Part shown: positions 16,669 to 25,015 of the stretch, piece after piece
Numbering within the stretch: position 1 is the stretch's first letter
How the letters are laid out: each line of letters opens with the position of its first letter
NCBI GenBank assembly: GCA_001797335.1
Contig: MGPE01000001.1
Span: 101,775-165,774 of the forward strand
Reading direction: 5' to 3'
DNA: 64,000 bases
DNA from: Deltaproteobacteria bacterium GWA2_38_16
Lineage (GTDB): Bacteria > Bdellovibrionota > JACOXK01 > 2-02-FULL-40-11
Program-made: the position numbers and the translations under genes
Notes under the pieces: generated by a model
Database searches by the model: none
The model's input: only the letters and a program-made list of their open reading frames with translations
Told to the model about the DNA's origin: nothing

Positions 16669-18054
16669 TTAGGGGATGGATAAAATAACCAAATGTTGAG
16701 TTTGAGCAATCATCGTAAAATGATGAACATGGGGAAGAATTTCGGGCTTATTTGCCATAATATAAAGAGGAATATGATTAGATGTATTAAGAAGGGATAG
16801 ATGAAAAGGCAAAAATCTTTTTTCTTTAAAGGCATGGCTAAACCTAAAGTTTAAGAAAAAGTTTTGTCCTGGAAAATAGTATAAGACATTCTTTTCAGTA
16901 ATGGCACTTATCGCCCCTCCCAATTCATAATATTGTTTCCAGTAATGGACTTCCGACAAAAGTTTCTTTTTATGAAGTGAAAAAGGAGTAAAAGAAAATA
17001 CCAGAGCCATGAACAGAGTCGCAGTAAAAACACCGTAAGCAATCCATCGTTTGAGTTTTAGGGAAAGAAAAGATTCTATTCCAACTGCGCACAAAAGGGC
17101 CACTGCAGGATTTAAAGATAGGAGATAATACCCTTGGTTTTTAGAAGAAGTAAGGGATAAGGATCCAATTACAACCATGCACCAAAAGAAAAGTGTTAAG
17201 ATAATAGATTTTTGATGGGGCGTATTTAATTTTGTAAAGCGAATGAATGGAATAAAAGCAAATAGGGTAAGATACAGGTATCTGGTAAACATCGTTTTAA
17301 TATAAAAAGTAGGATCTTGAATAGTGCCATATCCGGTTGTTCTCCAAAATGACATGAATGAAATATCCGAATGATGTCTTGAGAGCAAAAAGGTATATCC
17401 TAAAATCAAAAAATAAGGAGTTAAAGTCCCTATCATAAAATAAGGAGAGAAAAGATCTTTCCATTTTTTTGAGATTAAAAGATAAAAAAGAATAATAGGA
17501 ATGGGTAATAAACCAAAAGATCCTTTGGTTAAGAGTGCACATCCTAAAGCAAAGCCAGAAATTAGGTAGAAACATTTATGCCTTTCAGAAAAAATAGCTG
17601 CTGTAATAGAAAGCGTACTAAAAAAGATAAGGGGGATATCTAAGAGACAAAGACTGGCATGCATCATAAACCGAGGGGAAATGAGCAAAAATAAACCTGC
17701 CAAAAATCCGACCCAAGGGGAGAAAAAAGTATTTCCAAACCCAAAAATAAGTAAAATCAGTAAACACCCCATCATCCCCACCAGTGCTTTTGAAGTAAAT
17801 TCTGAAATGCCAAAAATTTTAAAAAATCCAGCCTGAAGCCATTTAAATAAAAGGGGATGTTCAAAGAACATAAATTCGCTTTGAATATTTGGGTCTTCTG
17901 GAAAAAGTGTAGATTGAGCGGCTAAAAGGGCCGCCTGACTGCTATAGGTGTAGGGATCAACATGAACCGATCCCTGAACTCCCATTTTAGGGAAAATGAC
18001 AGTGATGGATAAAAGGAAAAGAAGTGCGCCTAAAAAAGGCTCAAAATTTTTCAT
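16669..18054 (-). CDS. Membrane glycosyltransferase, GT39/ArnT-like (PMT_2 type)
   Basis: GT-C fold integral membrane enzyme of 461 residues with about ten membrane segments. It probably transfers a sugar from a polyprenyl-phosphate donor at the periplasmic face. The first extracytoplasmic loop holds VDPYTYSSQAALL and EFMFFEHPLLFKWLQAGFFKIFG, matching the D/E and HPP-like signature of the PMT_2 family. SPRFMMHASLCLLDIPL and GFALGCALLTKGSFGLLPIP are also typical. It overlaps the upstream GT-C gene by four bases (18051-18054), so it is the third gene of a three-gene operon. Acceptor unknown (lipid A, a glycan or protein are all possible). Confidence 0.82.
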   Translation of the reverse strand: MKNFEPFLGALLFLLSITVIFPKMGVQGSVHVDPYTYSSQAALLAAQSTLFPEDPNIQSEFMFFEHPLLFKWLQAGFFKIFGISEFTSKALVGMMGCLLILLIFGFGNTFFSPWVGFLAGLFLLISPRFMMHASLCLLDIPLIFFSTLSITAAIFSERHKCFYLISGFALGCALLTKGSFGLLPIPIILFYLLISKKWKDLFSPYFMIGTLTPYFLILGYTFLLSRHHSDISFMSFWRTTGYGTIQDPTFYIKTMFTRYLYLTLFAFIPFIRFTKLNTPHQKSIILTLFFWCMVVIGSLSLTSSKNQGYYLLSLNPAVALLCAVGIESFLSLKLKRWIAYGVFTATLFMALVFSFTPFSLHKKKLLSEVHYWKQYYELGGAISAITEKNVLYYFPGQNFFLNFRFSHAFKEKRFLPFHLSLLNTSNHIPLYIMANKPEILPHVHHFTMIAQTQHLVILSIP

Positions 18055-19520
18055 AAAGATACCTTAACCGTTTTTCTAAAGATAATATGCTCCTTCATTT
18101 CTTTAAAAATTTCCCAATGTTCATTTAAAATATCTTTTAAGTCTTGAGTAGTAATAGGATCTTTTTCATTTTTCTTATAGACAATATAATTTAAATTTAG
18201 ATGTATATTGATAAGAGTTTTTATTGTTTGCTTTTCAGATCCACCTGTATAAATGGGGATATTTTTGTTGAGATAAAAATATCCTGTGTCGTCACGGTTA
18301 ATGTACATGACTCCTGTTGAATCTTGTTGTTTTCCAACAATATAGGTTGCTTTTACAAGTTCTGAATTTTTTGTCCAATGAGGATATTGATACGGGTAAT
18401 TAAGAAAAGGGGATAAAAAAGGAGGTATGTACTGTGGAATAAGAGCAATAAAAAATAAACTATACGTCAATTTTTTTAATCTTATCTGTGCTGTTTCTGA
18501 AAGAAGAGTGTTTTTAAAAAAATAAAAATATCCGATGGGAATCAAAATAAAAAAGAAAGGAGTAATGGGGCTGATATATCGTAAAAGCTTGTGTCCTACC
18601 AAAGAATGGATGATGAAATATAGGACTAAAGAAAAATGAATAAGATTAAGTTTTTTAAAAGAATGATAAAAATAAAAAAGAATACAGGGAAATAAGATGG
18701 GAGATAAAATTTTAACAGTATAACCTATATAGGTATAAAAGGGTTTTGCAGTATCTTCTCCTGTGACATCATGATAATAATTAAAAAAAGAGGCTAAAAA
18801 TTTATGCCAGGTAAAATAATCTACTATTCCTTGAATAAGAATAACCATCATTACTCCTATGCAAAACATGAAAGCAGAAACATATTTCTTTTTAAAAAGG
18901 AGATAGCCTAATAGTGTAAAACCAAAAACAGCCACATGATATTTAGCGACAAAGACAAATCCAAGACTGATGCCACTCATCATACCCAGATATAGTTGTT
19001 TTAATCGGGGATGATCTGGATAAGAAGAAGCTTTAAGACAGAAAAGATGAGCCAGTAAAACAAAAGCAATAGCAATCATTTCACCATGAAGTTGAAGATT
19101 AAAGAAAGCAAAAAACCCCCACACGGCAGCATATAATGCGGCAAGATAAGCTGTGCGTTCATTATCAAGAATTTTAGTAATATGAAAAATGCTATAAATG
19201 CTGACTAAAGATAAAAGAGCTAAAAAGAATCGTAGAGTATAAATCCACAAAAATGGGTCATCAATTTTTAAAAAAAGGAAACATTTTAGTAAAATATAGA
19301 TACAACCTGGAATAATCCAAGATCGAGCCCCTCCAAACTGAGAATTAAATTCCCAGGGTAAGGCTCCAAATCCCTTTGCATATTTAAAAGCAGGTTCTAA
19401 ATATTGCCACTGAGCGTCTGGATGTAAATATCCTCCTCCCATAACAAAAATCATGATACTTCTTAAAAAGAGAGATAATAAAAGAATATTTCTTAAAGTT
19501 AAATATTTGCTATCGATCAT
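18051..19520 (-). CDS. Membrane glycosyltransferase, GT22-like (PIG-B/Alg9 type)
   Basis: Polytopic GT-C enzyme of 489 residues. The first loop, GGGYLHPDAQWQYLEPAFKYAKG followed by PWEFNSQFGGARSWIIPG, matches the HPDE...E and G..TWE....RS motifs of mannosyltransferases of the GT22 family. Twelve or so hydrophobic segments follow, and a soluble C-terminal tail carries NRDDTGYFYLNKNIPIYTGG. The start overlaps the GT2 gene by 11 bases and the stop overlaps the next GT-C gene by four, which implies one transcript. The likely role is transfer of a lipid-phosphate-linked sugar made by the GT2 enzyme; this is inference. Confidence 0.8.
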   Translation of the reverse strand: MIDSKYLTLRNILLLSLFLRSIMIFVMGGGYLHPDAQWQYLEPAFKYAKGFGALPWEFNSQFGGARSWIIPGCIYILLKCFLFLKIDDPFLWIYTLRFFLALLSLVSIYSIFHITKILDNERTAYLAALYAAVWGFFAFFNLQLHGEMIAIAFVLLAHLFCLKASSYPDHPRLKQLYLGMMSGISLGFVFVAKYHVAVFGFTLLGYLLFKKKYVSAFMFCIGVMMVILIQGIVDYFTWHKFLASFFNYYHDVTGEDTAKPFYTYIGYTVKILSPILFPCILFYFYHSFKKLNLIHFSLVLYFIIHSLVGHKLLRYISPITPFFFILIPIGYFYFFKNTLLSETAQIRLKKLTYSLFFIALIPQYIPPFLSPFLNYPYQYPHWTKNSELVKATYIVGKQQDSTGVMYINRDDTGYFYLNKNIPIYTGGSEKQTIKTLINIHLNLNYIVYKKNEKDPITTQDLKDILNEHWEIFKEMKEHIIFRKTVKVSL

Positions 19521-20367
19521 GAATTTCTGAATGTATTTGTCGTAAGATATCTGCTAAGAGACCAAAGAAAAAACAAAAAATTCCAGCAATAATAATAAGG
19601 CCTCCTCCTACAGGGATGCCCAGACCCACAATGGCTGCTTTCCAAAGACTATAGATGAAGCCTATGGCAATGAATATTCCTGAAAGAGGCAGAAAAAAAT
19701 GAAGAGGTTTAAAAAGAATAGTTAGTCGAAGAATAAGCATCATCATTTTTAGCCCATCTGAAAGAGGGCTTACAGTACTACGCCCTTTTCTTTTAACAAC
19801 GGTTATGGGGTGATATTGTACGTCATAGTGGTTTGCAAAAGCATATAGAGTTAAGGTAGTTGTAGCTGAAAAACCATTTGGCAAAAAAGAAAAACTTTTT
19901 TGAAAAAGATCTCTATCGATAATTCTTAAGCCGGAGTTTAAATCTGGGATTTTTTGTTTCATTAAAAAATTTGCAAAGCTATTCAATATTTTTTTTCCAA
20001 AGGCTCTGCGATAATCTCTTAAGAAATTTTTATCGCGTTCCCCCACAATCATGTGGCAATTTTTACACTGTGCATAGAGTTTCTCGATATCCTCAACATG
20101 ATGCTGCCCATCCGCATCAAAGAGGCAAATATATTTCCTGGTTGCTTTTCTAAAGCCAGACTTAAGAGAGGCGCCGTATCCCATATTGGTAAGGTGTTTA
20201 ACAATAATAATTCCAGATACAGTTTCTATTTTAGAGTAGGAAGCGTCTGTCGAAGCATCATCAATAACGATTATTTCGGCTTGAGGATATTTCTCTTTCA
20301 GGGCACACAGAATTTCTCCAATACTTTGTGCTTCATTATAACAAGGAATAATAATGGATAAGTCCAT
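19510..20367 (-). CDS. GT2 glycosyltransferase, dolichyl-phosphate mannose synthase-like
   Basis: Cytoplasmic GT-A domain (1-210) followed by two membrane segments (225-275); 285 residues. MDLSIIIPCYNEAQSIGEIL, VIDDASTDAS, the NMGYGASLKSGFR loop and the metal-binding FDADGQHH are the standard family motifs. Such enzymes move a sugar from a nucleotide donor to polyprenyl phosphate, supplying the two GT-C transferases encoded downstream. First gene of the operon. The 71-base gap to the divergent D-aminoacylase holds the promoters of both; a TTGATA...TATTAT pair with short spacing lies on the minus strand. Confidence 0.9.
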   Translation of the reverse strand: MDLSIIIPCYNEAQSIGEILCALKEKYPQAEIIVIDDASTDASYSKIETVSGIIIVKHLTNMGYGASLKSGFRKATRKYICLFDADGQHHVEDIEKLYAQCKNCHMIVGERDKNFLRDYRRAFGKKILNSFANFLMKQKIPDLNSGLRIIDRDLFQKSFSFLPNGFSATTTLTLYAFANHYDVQYHPITVVKRKGRSTVSPLSDGLKMMMLILRLTILFKPLHFFLPLSGIFIAIGFIYSLWKAAIVGLGIPVGGGLIIIAGIFCFFFGLLADILRQIHSEIHDR

Positions 20368-20438
20368 AGTGTTAAAAGGTACTTTAATTTACAAGATAAT
20401 ATTTGTAAAATGGTATTATCAAATGATAACTTTAAAAT

Positions 20439-22028
20439 ATGCTTGATATGTTGATTAAAGAGGCGACAATTTATGATGGGACGGGAAAAATTTCTTTTGT
20501 GGCTGACGTAGGGATTAGGGGAGATAAAATTGTTTCCGTCCAAAAAGATATTCAAGAAAAAGCTAAAAACATTATTCAGGCCAAAGGGTTTATTTTAAGT
20601 CCTGGGTTTATCGATATCCATTCCCACTCAGATTATTTTTTACTGATTAATCCCACGGCCGATAGCAAGATTACTCAAGGTGTGACCACAGAAGTGGGAG
20701 GAAATTGTGGATATTCTGCAGCTCCTATTTGGGGAGAAGCTCAAAAACGCAGGGAAGAAGAATACCAAAAATATTATAACCTAAAATTAGGGTGGAGTAG
20801 TCTTTCCGAATATTTTAAACGGCTAGAAGATACTACCATAGCGTTAAATTATGCCCATTTGATTGGGCACAATACTCTTCGACAATCGGCCATGGGATCT
20901 AGTAATCGAGCTCCCACGACTCAAGAACTTTCTCAGATGAAAAAAGGTGTTGAAGAAGGGATGAAAGAAGGGGCGGTGGGAATTTCAACAGGGCTGATTT
21001 ATCCTCCTGCTTGCTATTCTAAAACCGAAGAAGTTGTGGCCTTGGCCAATGTGTGTAAAAAATCGGGAGGAATTTTTACGTTTCACATGAGAAGTGAAAG
21101 CGATCGAGTTGTGGAAGCTATTCAAGAGGTATTGACTATTGCACGAGGAGCTAAAATTCCTGTTCAAATTTCTCATGTAAAAACTTCAGGGCAAAGAAAT
21201 TGGCATAAAATTAAAGAAATTTTTGGTCTCATCGAAAAGGCCCAGCAAGAAGGGCTAGATGTAGAATGTGATCGTTATCCTTATGCGGCTTCTCAAACAG
21301 GGTTAATGCAAGTTTTGCCGGACTGGACATTTGAAGGAGGAGCTAAGGGATTGGTGCAAACGCTTAAAGATTCTAAAAACAGGAAAAAAATTAAAGAAGA
21401 AGTAATGACGCTACACCCTCCTTCGGAAGAATATTTAGACAAAGTTTTAATTATGGAAGTCATGAGTGAAAAAAATAAGCAATTTGAGGGGCTTACGGTT
21501 CAAAAGGCAGCCAAAAAAGCCAAAAAAGAAGAGTTTGAATTTTTATTTGATCTTTTAATTGAAGAAGAGGCAGCGGTATCGGCAATTTACTTTACGATGT
21601 CGGAAGAAAATTTAAAGAATTTTTTAAAGAAAGACTATATTTTTGTAGCCTCAGATAGTGGAGCAAGGGCCACTCATGGGCCCTTGGCGAAGGGAAAACC
21701 ACATCCCCGGATTTTTGGAACTTTCCCAAGAGTGATTCGAAAATATGTAAGGGAAGAAAAATTTTTAGATCTGGCTACAGCGATTTATAAGATGACGTAT
21801 CAGCCAGCTAGGCGTTTTGGTTTAGAAAAGCGTGGGAAAATTAAAGTGGGATATTTTGCAGATGTGGTGTTGTTTGATTTTAATAAAATCGCGGACAAAG
21901 CAGACTTTTTAGATCCCTTTCACTATTGTGAGGGGATTGAATATGTTTTTGTGAATGGGGAGATAGCCCTGGAAAAAGGAAAGCAAACTAAAACCAGAGC
22001 AGGTAGGGTCCTAAGAAGACATAGTTAG
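20439..22028 (+). CDS. N-acyl-D-amino-acid deacylase (D-aminoacylase)
   Basis: Amidohydrolase of 529 residues that removes the acyl group from N-acyl-D-amino acids. The N-terminal beta-sandwich (MLIKEATIYDGTGK, VGIRGDKI) is followed by the metal motif PGFIDIHSHSDY, a bridging cysteine in GNCGYS, FHMRSES, QISHVKTSGQ, and SDSGARATHGPLAKGKPHPR near the active-site aspartate. The C-terminal sandwich ends VFVNGEIALEKG. D-amino acids come mainly from the cell wall, and the genes downstream are peptidoglycan-recycling genes, so D-amino-acid salvage is plausible. Start ATG 20439, with ATG 20448 possible. A type A repeat begins 3 bases after the stop. Confidence 0.92.
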   Translation: MLDMLIKEATIYDGTGKISFVADVGIRGDKIVSVQKDIQEKAKNIIQAKGFILSPGFIDIHSHSDYFLLINPTADSKITQGVTTEVGGNCGYSAAPIWGEAQKRREEEYQKYYNLKLGWSSLSEYFKRLEDTTIALNYAHLIGHNTLRQSAMGSSNRAPTTQELSQMKKGVEEGMKEGAVGISTGLIYPPACYSKTEEVVALANVCKKSGGIFTFHMRSESDRVVEAIQEVLTIARGAKIPVQISHVKTSGQRNWHKIKEIFGLIEKAQQEGLDVECDRYPYAASQTGLMQVLPDWTFEGGAKGLVQTLKDSKNRKKIKEEVMTLHPPSEEYLDKVLIMEVMSEKNKQFEGLTVQKAAKKAKKEEFEFLFDLLIEEEAAVSAIYFTMSEENLKNFLKKDYIFVASDSGARATHGPLAKGKPHPRIFGTFPRVIRKYVREEKFLDLATAIYKMTYQPARRFGLEKRGKIKVGYFADVVLFDFNKIADKADFLDPFHYCEGIEYVFVNGEIALEKGKQTKTRAGRVLRRHS

Positions 22029-22030
22029 TG

Positions 22031-22122
22031 GGTTGGGTGGCATTGAAGGAGAGGCTCCATCGACGCGACCGGAACGAAGTGAGGACGAACGATGGAGAGC
22101 GTCCTTCAATGACAGGACCCAA
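22031..22122. repeat. Palindromic repeat type A, copy 3
   Basis: GGTTGGGTGGCATTGAAGGA ... GGAACGAAGTGAGGACGA ... TTCAATGACAGGACCC. The arms differ from copies 1 and 2 but keep pairing (ATTGAAGGA / TCCTTCAAT), so the hairpin is maintained by compensating change. It is intergenic between convergent genes. Confidence 0.9.
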
Positions 22123-22133
22123 AGAATATGTTT

Positions 22134-23210
22134 TTAAGTTAAGAGTTGTTTGGCTAAGGTTTGGTGAGCTTCGCATCCCACTACTTCTGAAATCTTTGCA
22201 GGATCTACTGGTTGATAGGGCATGATATAGCGATTTCTAACTTTAGTAATTCTTTCTGAGCTATCTTCAATTCTTTTTAGAGGAATTTTTAAATCTAACA
22301 CACGTCTTAATAAACTTTCTATTGCAGTAATTTGTTTTTCTAGCGTCTTACAAATTAAGATAAAATCTGCTCCAGCATCAATGGCTTTATTGGAGGCTTC
22401 TTCAATGGTATAATGATCAGAAATAGCTTTCATTTCTAAATCATCAGTAATAATAACACGGCTAAATCGAAGCTGAGTTCTTAAAAATTCCATCGTGATT
22501 TTAGAAAGAGTGGCAGGATATTTGGGATCCAAATTGGGATTTAAAATGTGAGCCGTCATCACTGTTTCAACTCCTCCCTTAATAACCCGTTCAAAAGGGA
22601 TCCATTCAACCGTTTTTAATCTTTCTATGGAATGTTCTACTTTGGGAAGCTCCAAGTGAGAATCCAGCATTGTATCTCCATGTCCTGGAAAATGTTTTGC
22701 ACAAGCCACAACGCCCCCCCGCTGAAGCCCCCGAATAAAACCAGAAGCAATTCTTGAAACAATTTCTGGATCTGAGCTAAATGCACGATCTCCGATAATA
22801 GGATTTTGAGGGTTTGTATTGACATCTACCACAGGAGCAAAGTTATAGTTAATACCGACGGCTCTCAGTTCTTGAGCCATCGCAAAACCTACATCAAAAC
22901 AAAGTTTGGGAGAATCTAGTTTTGTTAATAATTCTGGTTTTCCAAAATCTGTAAAGGGTTCATGAAGGCGCTTTACCCTCCCCCCTTCTTGATCAACCGC
23001 AATAAATAAAGGTGTTTTTGGATTTAAGGCTTGAATATCATTGGTGAGCGCAGCAATTTGTTCAGGGCTTTCAATGTTTCGTTCAAAAAGAACAACGCCC
23101 CCTACGTAATAATCACTGATCATTTTTTTTAGATCATCAGAGACAGATTTTCCTTCAAAGCCAATTATAAACATTTGGCCAACCCGTCTTCTAATTTGAT
23201 CTAGTTTCAT
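22134..23210 (-). CDS. nagZ: Beta-N-acetylhexosaminidase, GH3
   Basis: Cytoplasmic GH3 enzyme of 358 residues that removes GlcNAc from GlcNAc-anhydroMurNAc muropeptides. IAVDQEGGRVKRL, the KHFPGHGDTMLDSH loop with the His-Asp acid/base pair, and the nucleophile region ITDDLEMKAI are intact. A single domain, without the C-terminal sandwich of larger GH3 enzymes, fits NagZ. Its product GlcNAc plus anhydroMurNAc would feed AnmK (26176), AmgK and MurU nearby. It has its own extended -10 promoter and hardly any leader. Confidence 0.94.
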   Translation of the reverse strand: MKLDQIRRRVGQMFIIGFEGKSVSDDLKKMISDYYVGGVVLFERNIESPEQIAALTNDIQALNPKTPLFIAVDQEGGRVKRLHEPFTDFGKPELLTKLDSPKLCFDVGFAMAQELRAVGINYNFAPVVDVNTNPQNPIIGDRAFSSDPEIVSRIASGFIRGLQRGGVVACAKHFPGHGDTMLDSHLELPKVEHSIERLKTVEWIPFERVIKGGVETVMTAHILNPNLDPKYPATLSKITMEFLRTQLRFSRVIITDDLEMKAISDHYTIEEASNKAIDAGADFILICKTLEKQITAIESLLRRVLDLKIPLKRIEDSSERITKVRNRYIMPYQPVDPAKISEVVGCEAHQTLAKQLLT

Positions 23211-23219
23211 AACAAGGTG

Positions 23220-23228
23220 ATCATAGCA
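23220..23228 (-). promoter_or_regulatory. Extended -10 promoter of nagZ, near-leaderless
   Basis: On the minus strand, TGC (23228-23226) then TATGAT (23225-23220). The predicted start is about 23213, three bases before ATG 23210, and no ribosome site is visible. Confidence 0.5.
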
Positions 23229-23248
23229 AATTTAAATTTTAGAAACGA

Positions 23249-24043
23249 CTATTTTTTTAACTTGGGATCCCATAGATCTCTCAACCCATCTCCAATAAAA
23301 TTAAATCCCAAAACCGTTAGCATGATGGCAATTCCAGGGAAAATAGCAATGAATCCCGGCTGAAAGGAAGACTGTTTTGCTAAAGACAACATATTTCCCC
23401 AGCTGGGAATGTCAGGCGGTACACCCACCCCTAAAAAGCTTAGAGAAGATTCTCCAATAATAATTCCTCCCATGACAAAAGAAGCCTGAACAATAAGAGG
23501 GGATAAAATATTGGGCCAAATGTGTCTGATAAGAATTCGAGAATGGTTAGCTCCCAGAGATCGAACCGCTTGAACAAATTCTTTTTCTTTTTCAGATAAC
23601 ACCTGAGCTCTGGTAACTCTGGCAAATCCTGTCCATCCTACTATAGAAAAAAGCATAATTACGTTGAGTAAGGAAGGACTTAAAAAAGCCGCCAAGGCAA
23701 AAATAAGTAAAAGTCCTGGGAAAGCTAAAAGAATATCTACAAGACGCATTAAACACTCATCCCACCATCCTCCGTAATAGCCCGCGAGCGATCCTAATAA
23801 AAGACCAATAAAAAATGATAAAAGAGTAGAAACAATGGCTACCGTTAAAGAAATTCTGGCTCCGTAAATAATTTTACTGTAAATATCTCCTCCCAATTTA
23901 TCTTGCCCTAGCCAGTGAGTGTGAGAAGGAGGAGAAAATCGATGGCTAATGTCAGTACTTTTAGGATCATGGGTTATTAAGAAAGGAGCAAAGAGCCCCG
24001 CTAAAATAAAAAGTGTAACCAAGATGAGGCCTATCTTTGTCAT
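23249..24043 (-). CDS. Peptide ABC transporter permease, DppC/OppC type
   Basis: Inner-membrane permease of 264 residues, six membrane segments. HWLGQDKLGGDIYSKIIYGARISL is the family's N-terminal signature, and the EAA loop reads FVQAVRSLGANHSRILIRHIWPN. It ends NFIGDGLRDLWDPKLK. It overlaps the DppB-type partner by four bases. No ATPase or solute-binding protein gene adjoins the pair, so those parts must be elsewhere. Between NagZ and an M20 peptidase, the natural guess is murein-peptide uptake; that is inference. Confidence 0.93.
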   Translation of the reverse strand: MTKIGLILVTLFILAGLFAPFLITHDPKSTDISHRFSPPSHTHWLGQDKLGGDIYSKIIYGARISLTVAIVSTLLSFFIGLLLGSLAGYYGGWWDECLMRLVDILLAFPGLLLIFALAAFLSPSLLNVIMLFSIVGWTGFARVTRAQVLSEKEKEFVQAVRSLGANHSRILIRHIWPNILSPLIVQASFVMGGIIIGESSLSFLGVGVPPDIPSWGNMLSLAKQSSFQPGFIAIFPGIAIMLTVLGFNFIGDGLRDLWDPKLKK

Positions 24044-24957
24044 TGGAGCCGAATCCTTGGATCAGCCCAGGCATATAAAATATCAGTTAAAAGATTAATA
24101 ACGACATAAAGAGTAGCAATAAGAATAACGCATCCTTGAACTAAAGGATAATTTCTGGATTGAATGGCTTCTACCAGAAGGCTTCCAATTCCTGGCCAGT
24201 CAAAAACAGTTTCTGTAATAATCGAGCCAGATAAAAGTGCCCCCATTTGTATGCCAGCAATGGTAATAACCGGGACCAGTGTATTTTTAAGGACGTGTTT
24301 AAAAAGAATTGTTGTTTCAGAAAGTCCTTTGGCTCTGGCCGTTCTAATATAATCTTCTCGAATAATTTCTAAGGTAGAAGTTCTGGTGAGCCTTGAAAGC
24401 AGAGCCATCATGGCTGTTCCTAAGGTAATGGCAGGCAGCACAATACTTAAAAAACCACTTCGTTCTGAAATGGGGAAAATGGGAAGCGTATAGGCAAAAA
24501 GAATAATTAAAAGAGGGCCTAACCAAAAATGAGGGATAGAGATTCCTAAAAGAGAAATAAGCATGGATATGCCATCCAGATAGGTTTTGTGTTTTACCGC
24601 AGCCAACATCCCTAGAGGGATAGAAATAACAATGGCAAACACCATGGCCCAGATGGCTAATTCGGCTGTAGCGGGAAAACGCTCAGAAATTTTTGCCCAC
24701 ACATTTTCTTCAGAAGGAATAGATTTTAAATTTCCTGTAAAAACATCTTTTAAAAACAAAATATATTGCAGGGGGATGGGTTTGTCTTGGTGAAGAAGTT
24801 TTCTAAAATGATCTTTGGAGACAGCTTGGGCCGTTTCTCCAAGCATAATATCAATGGGATCTCCTGGGATGATGTGCATGAAGGAAAAAACAATAAGTGT
24901 AATGCCAAAAAGAATGGGGACCAACAGTAAACATCGCCGTAAAATATAGGCTTTCAT
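24040..24957 (-). CDS. Peptide ABC transporter permease, DppB/OppB type
   Basis: Permease of 305 residues, six membrane segments. MKAYILRRCLLLVPILFGIT, HIIPGDPIDIMLGE, the EAA loop IRTARAKGLSETTILFKHVLKN and the C-terminal LLTDILYAWADPRIRL are standard for the family. It forms a heterodimeric channel with the DppC-type protein encoded by the overlapping next gene. It is divergent from the M20 peptidase with 58 bases between starts, where two extended -10 promoters face away from each other. Confidence 0.94.
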   Translation of the reverse strand: MKAYILRRCLLLVPILFGITLIVFSFMHIIPGDPIDIMLGETAQAVSKDHFRKLLHQDKPIPLQYILFLKDVFTGNLKSIPSEENVWAKISERFPATAELAIWAMVFAIVISIPLGMLAAVKHKTYLDGISMLISLLGISIPHFWLGPLLIILFAYTLPIFPISERSGFLSIVLPAITLGTAMMALLSRLTRTSTLEIIREDYIRTARAKGLSETTILFKHVLKNTLVPVITIAGIQMGALLSGSIITETVFDWPGIGSLLVEAIQSRNYPLVQGCVILIATLYVVINLLTDILYAWADPRIRLQ

Positions 24958-24973
24958 GAACGAACGTGTACAA

Positions 24974-24982
24974 AGTATAGCA
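24974..24982 (-). promoter_or_regulatory. Extended -10 promoter of the dppB-like gene
   Basis: Minus strand TGC (24982-24980) then TATACT (24979-24974). The predicted start is near 24967, so the leader is about 10 bases with no ribosome site. Confidence 0.5.
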
Positions 24983-24998
24983 TCTCTGACCCACTTTA

Positions 24999-25007
24999 TG
25001 CTAATAT
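24999..25007 (+). promoter_or_regulatory. Extended -10 promoter of the M20 peptidase gene, leaderless
   Basis: TGC (24999-25001) then TAATAT (25002-25007). The predicted start is about 25014-25016, at ATG 25016. It has the same TGCTA core as the promoters at 23220, 24974 and 47458. Confidence 0.45.
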
Positions 25008-25015
25008 TTTAGCTT

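Noticed and set aside
22028-22225. Small open frames across repeat A copy 3 on both strands
   Set aside because: The repeat is open in several frames by composition; there is no start signal or domain, unlike the two in-gene copies.
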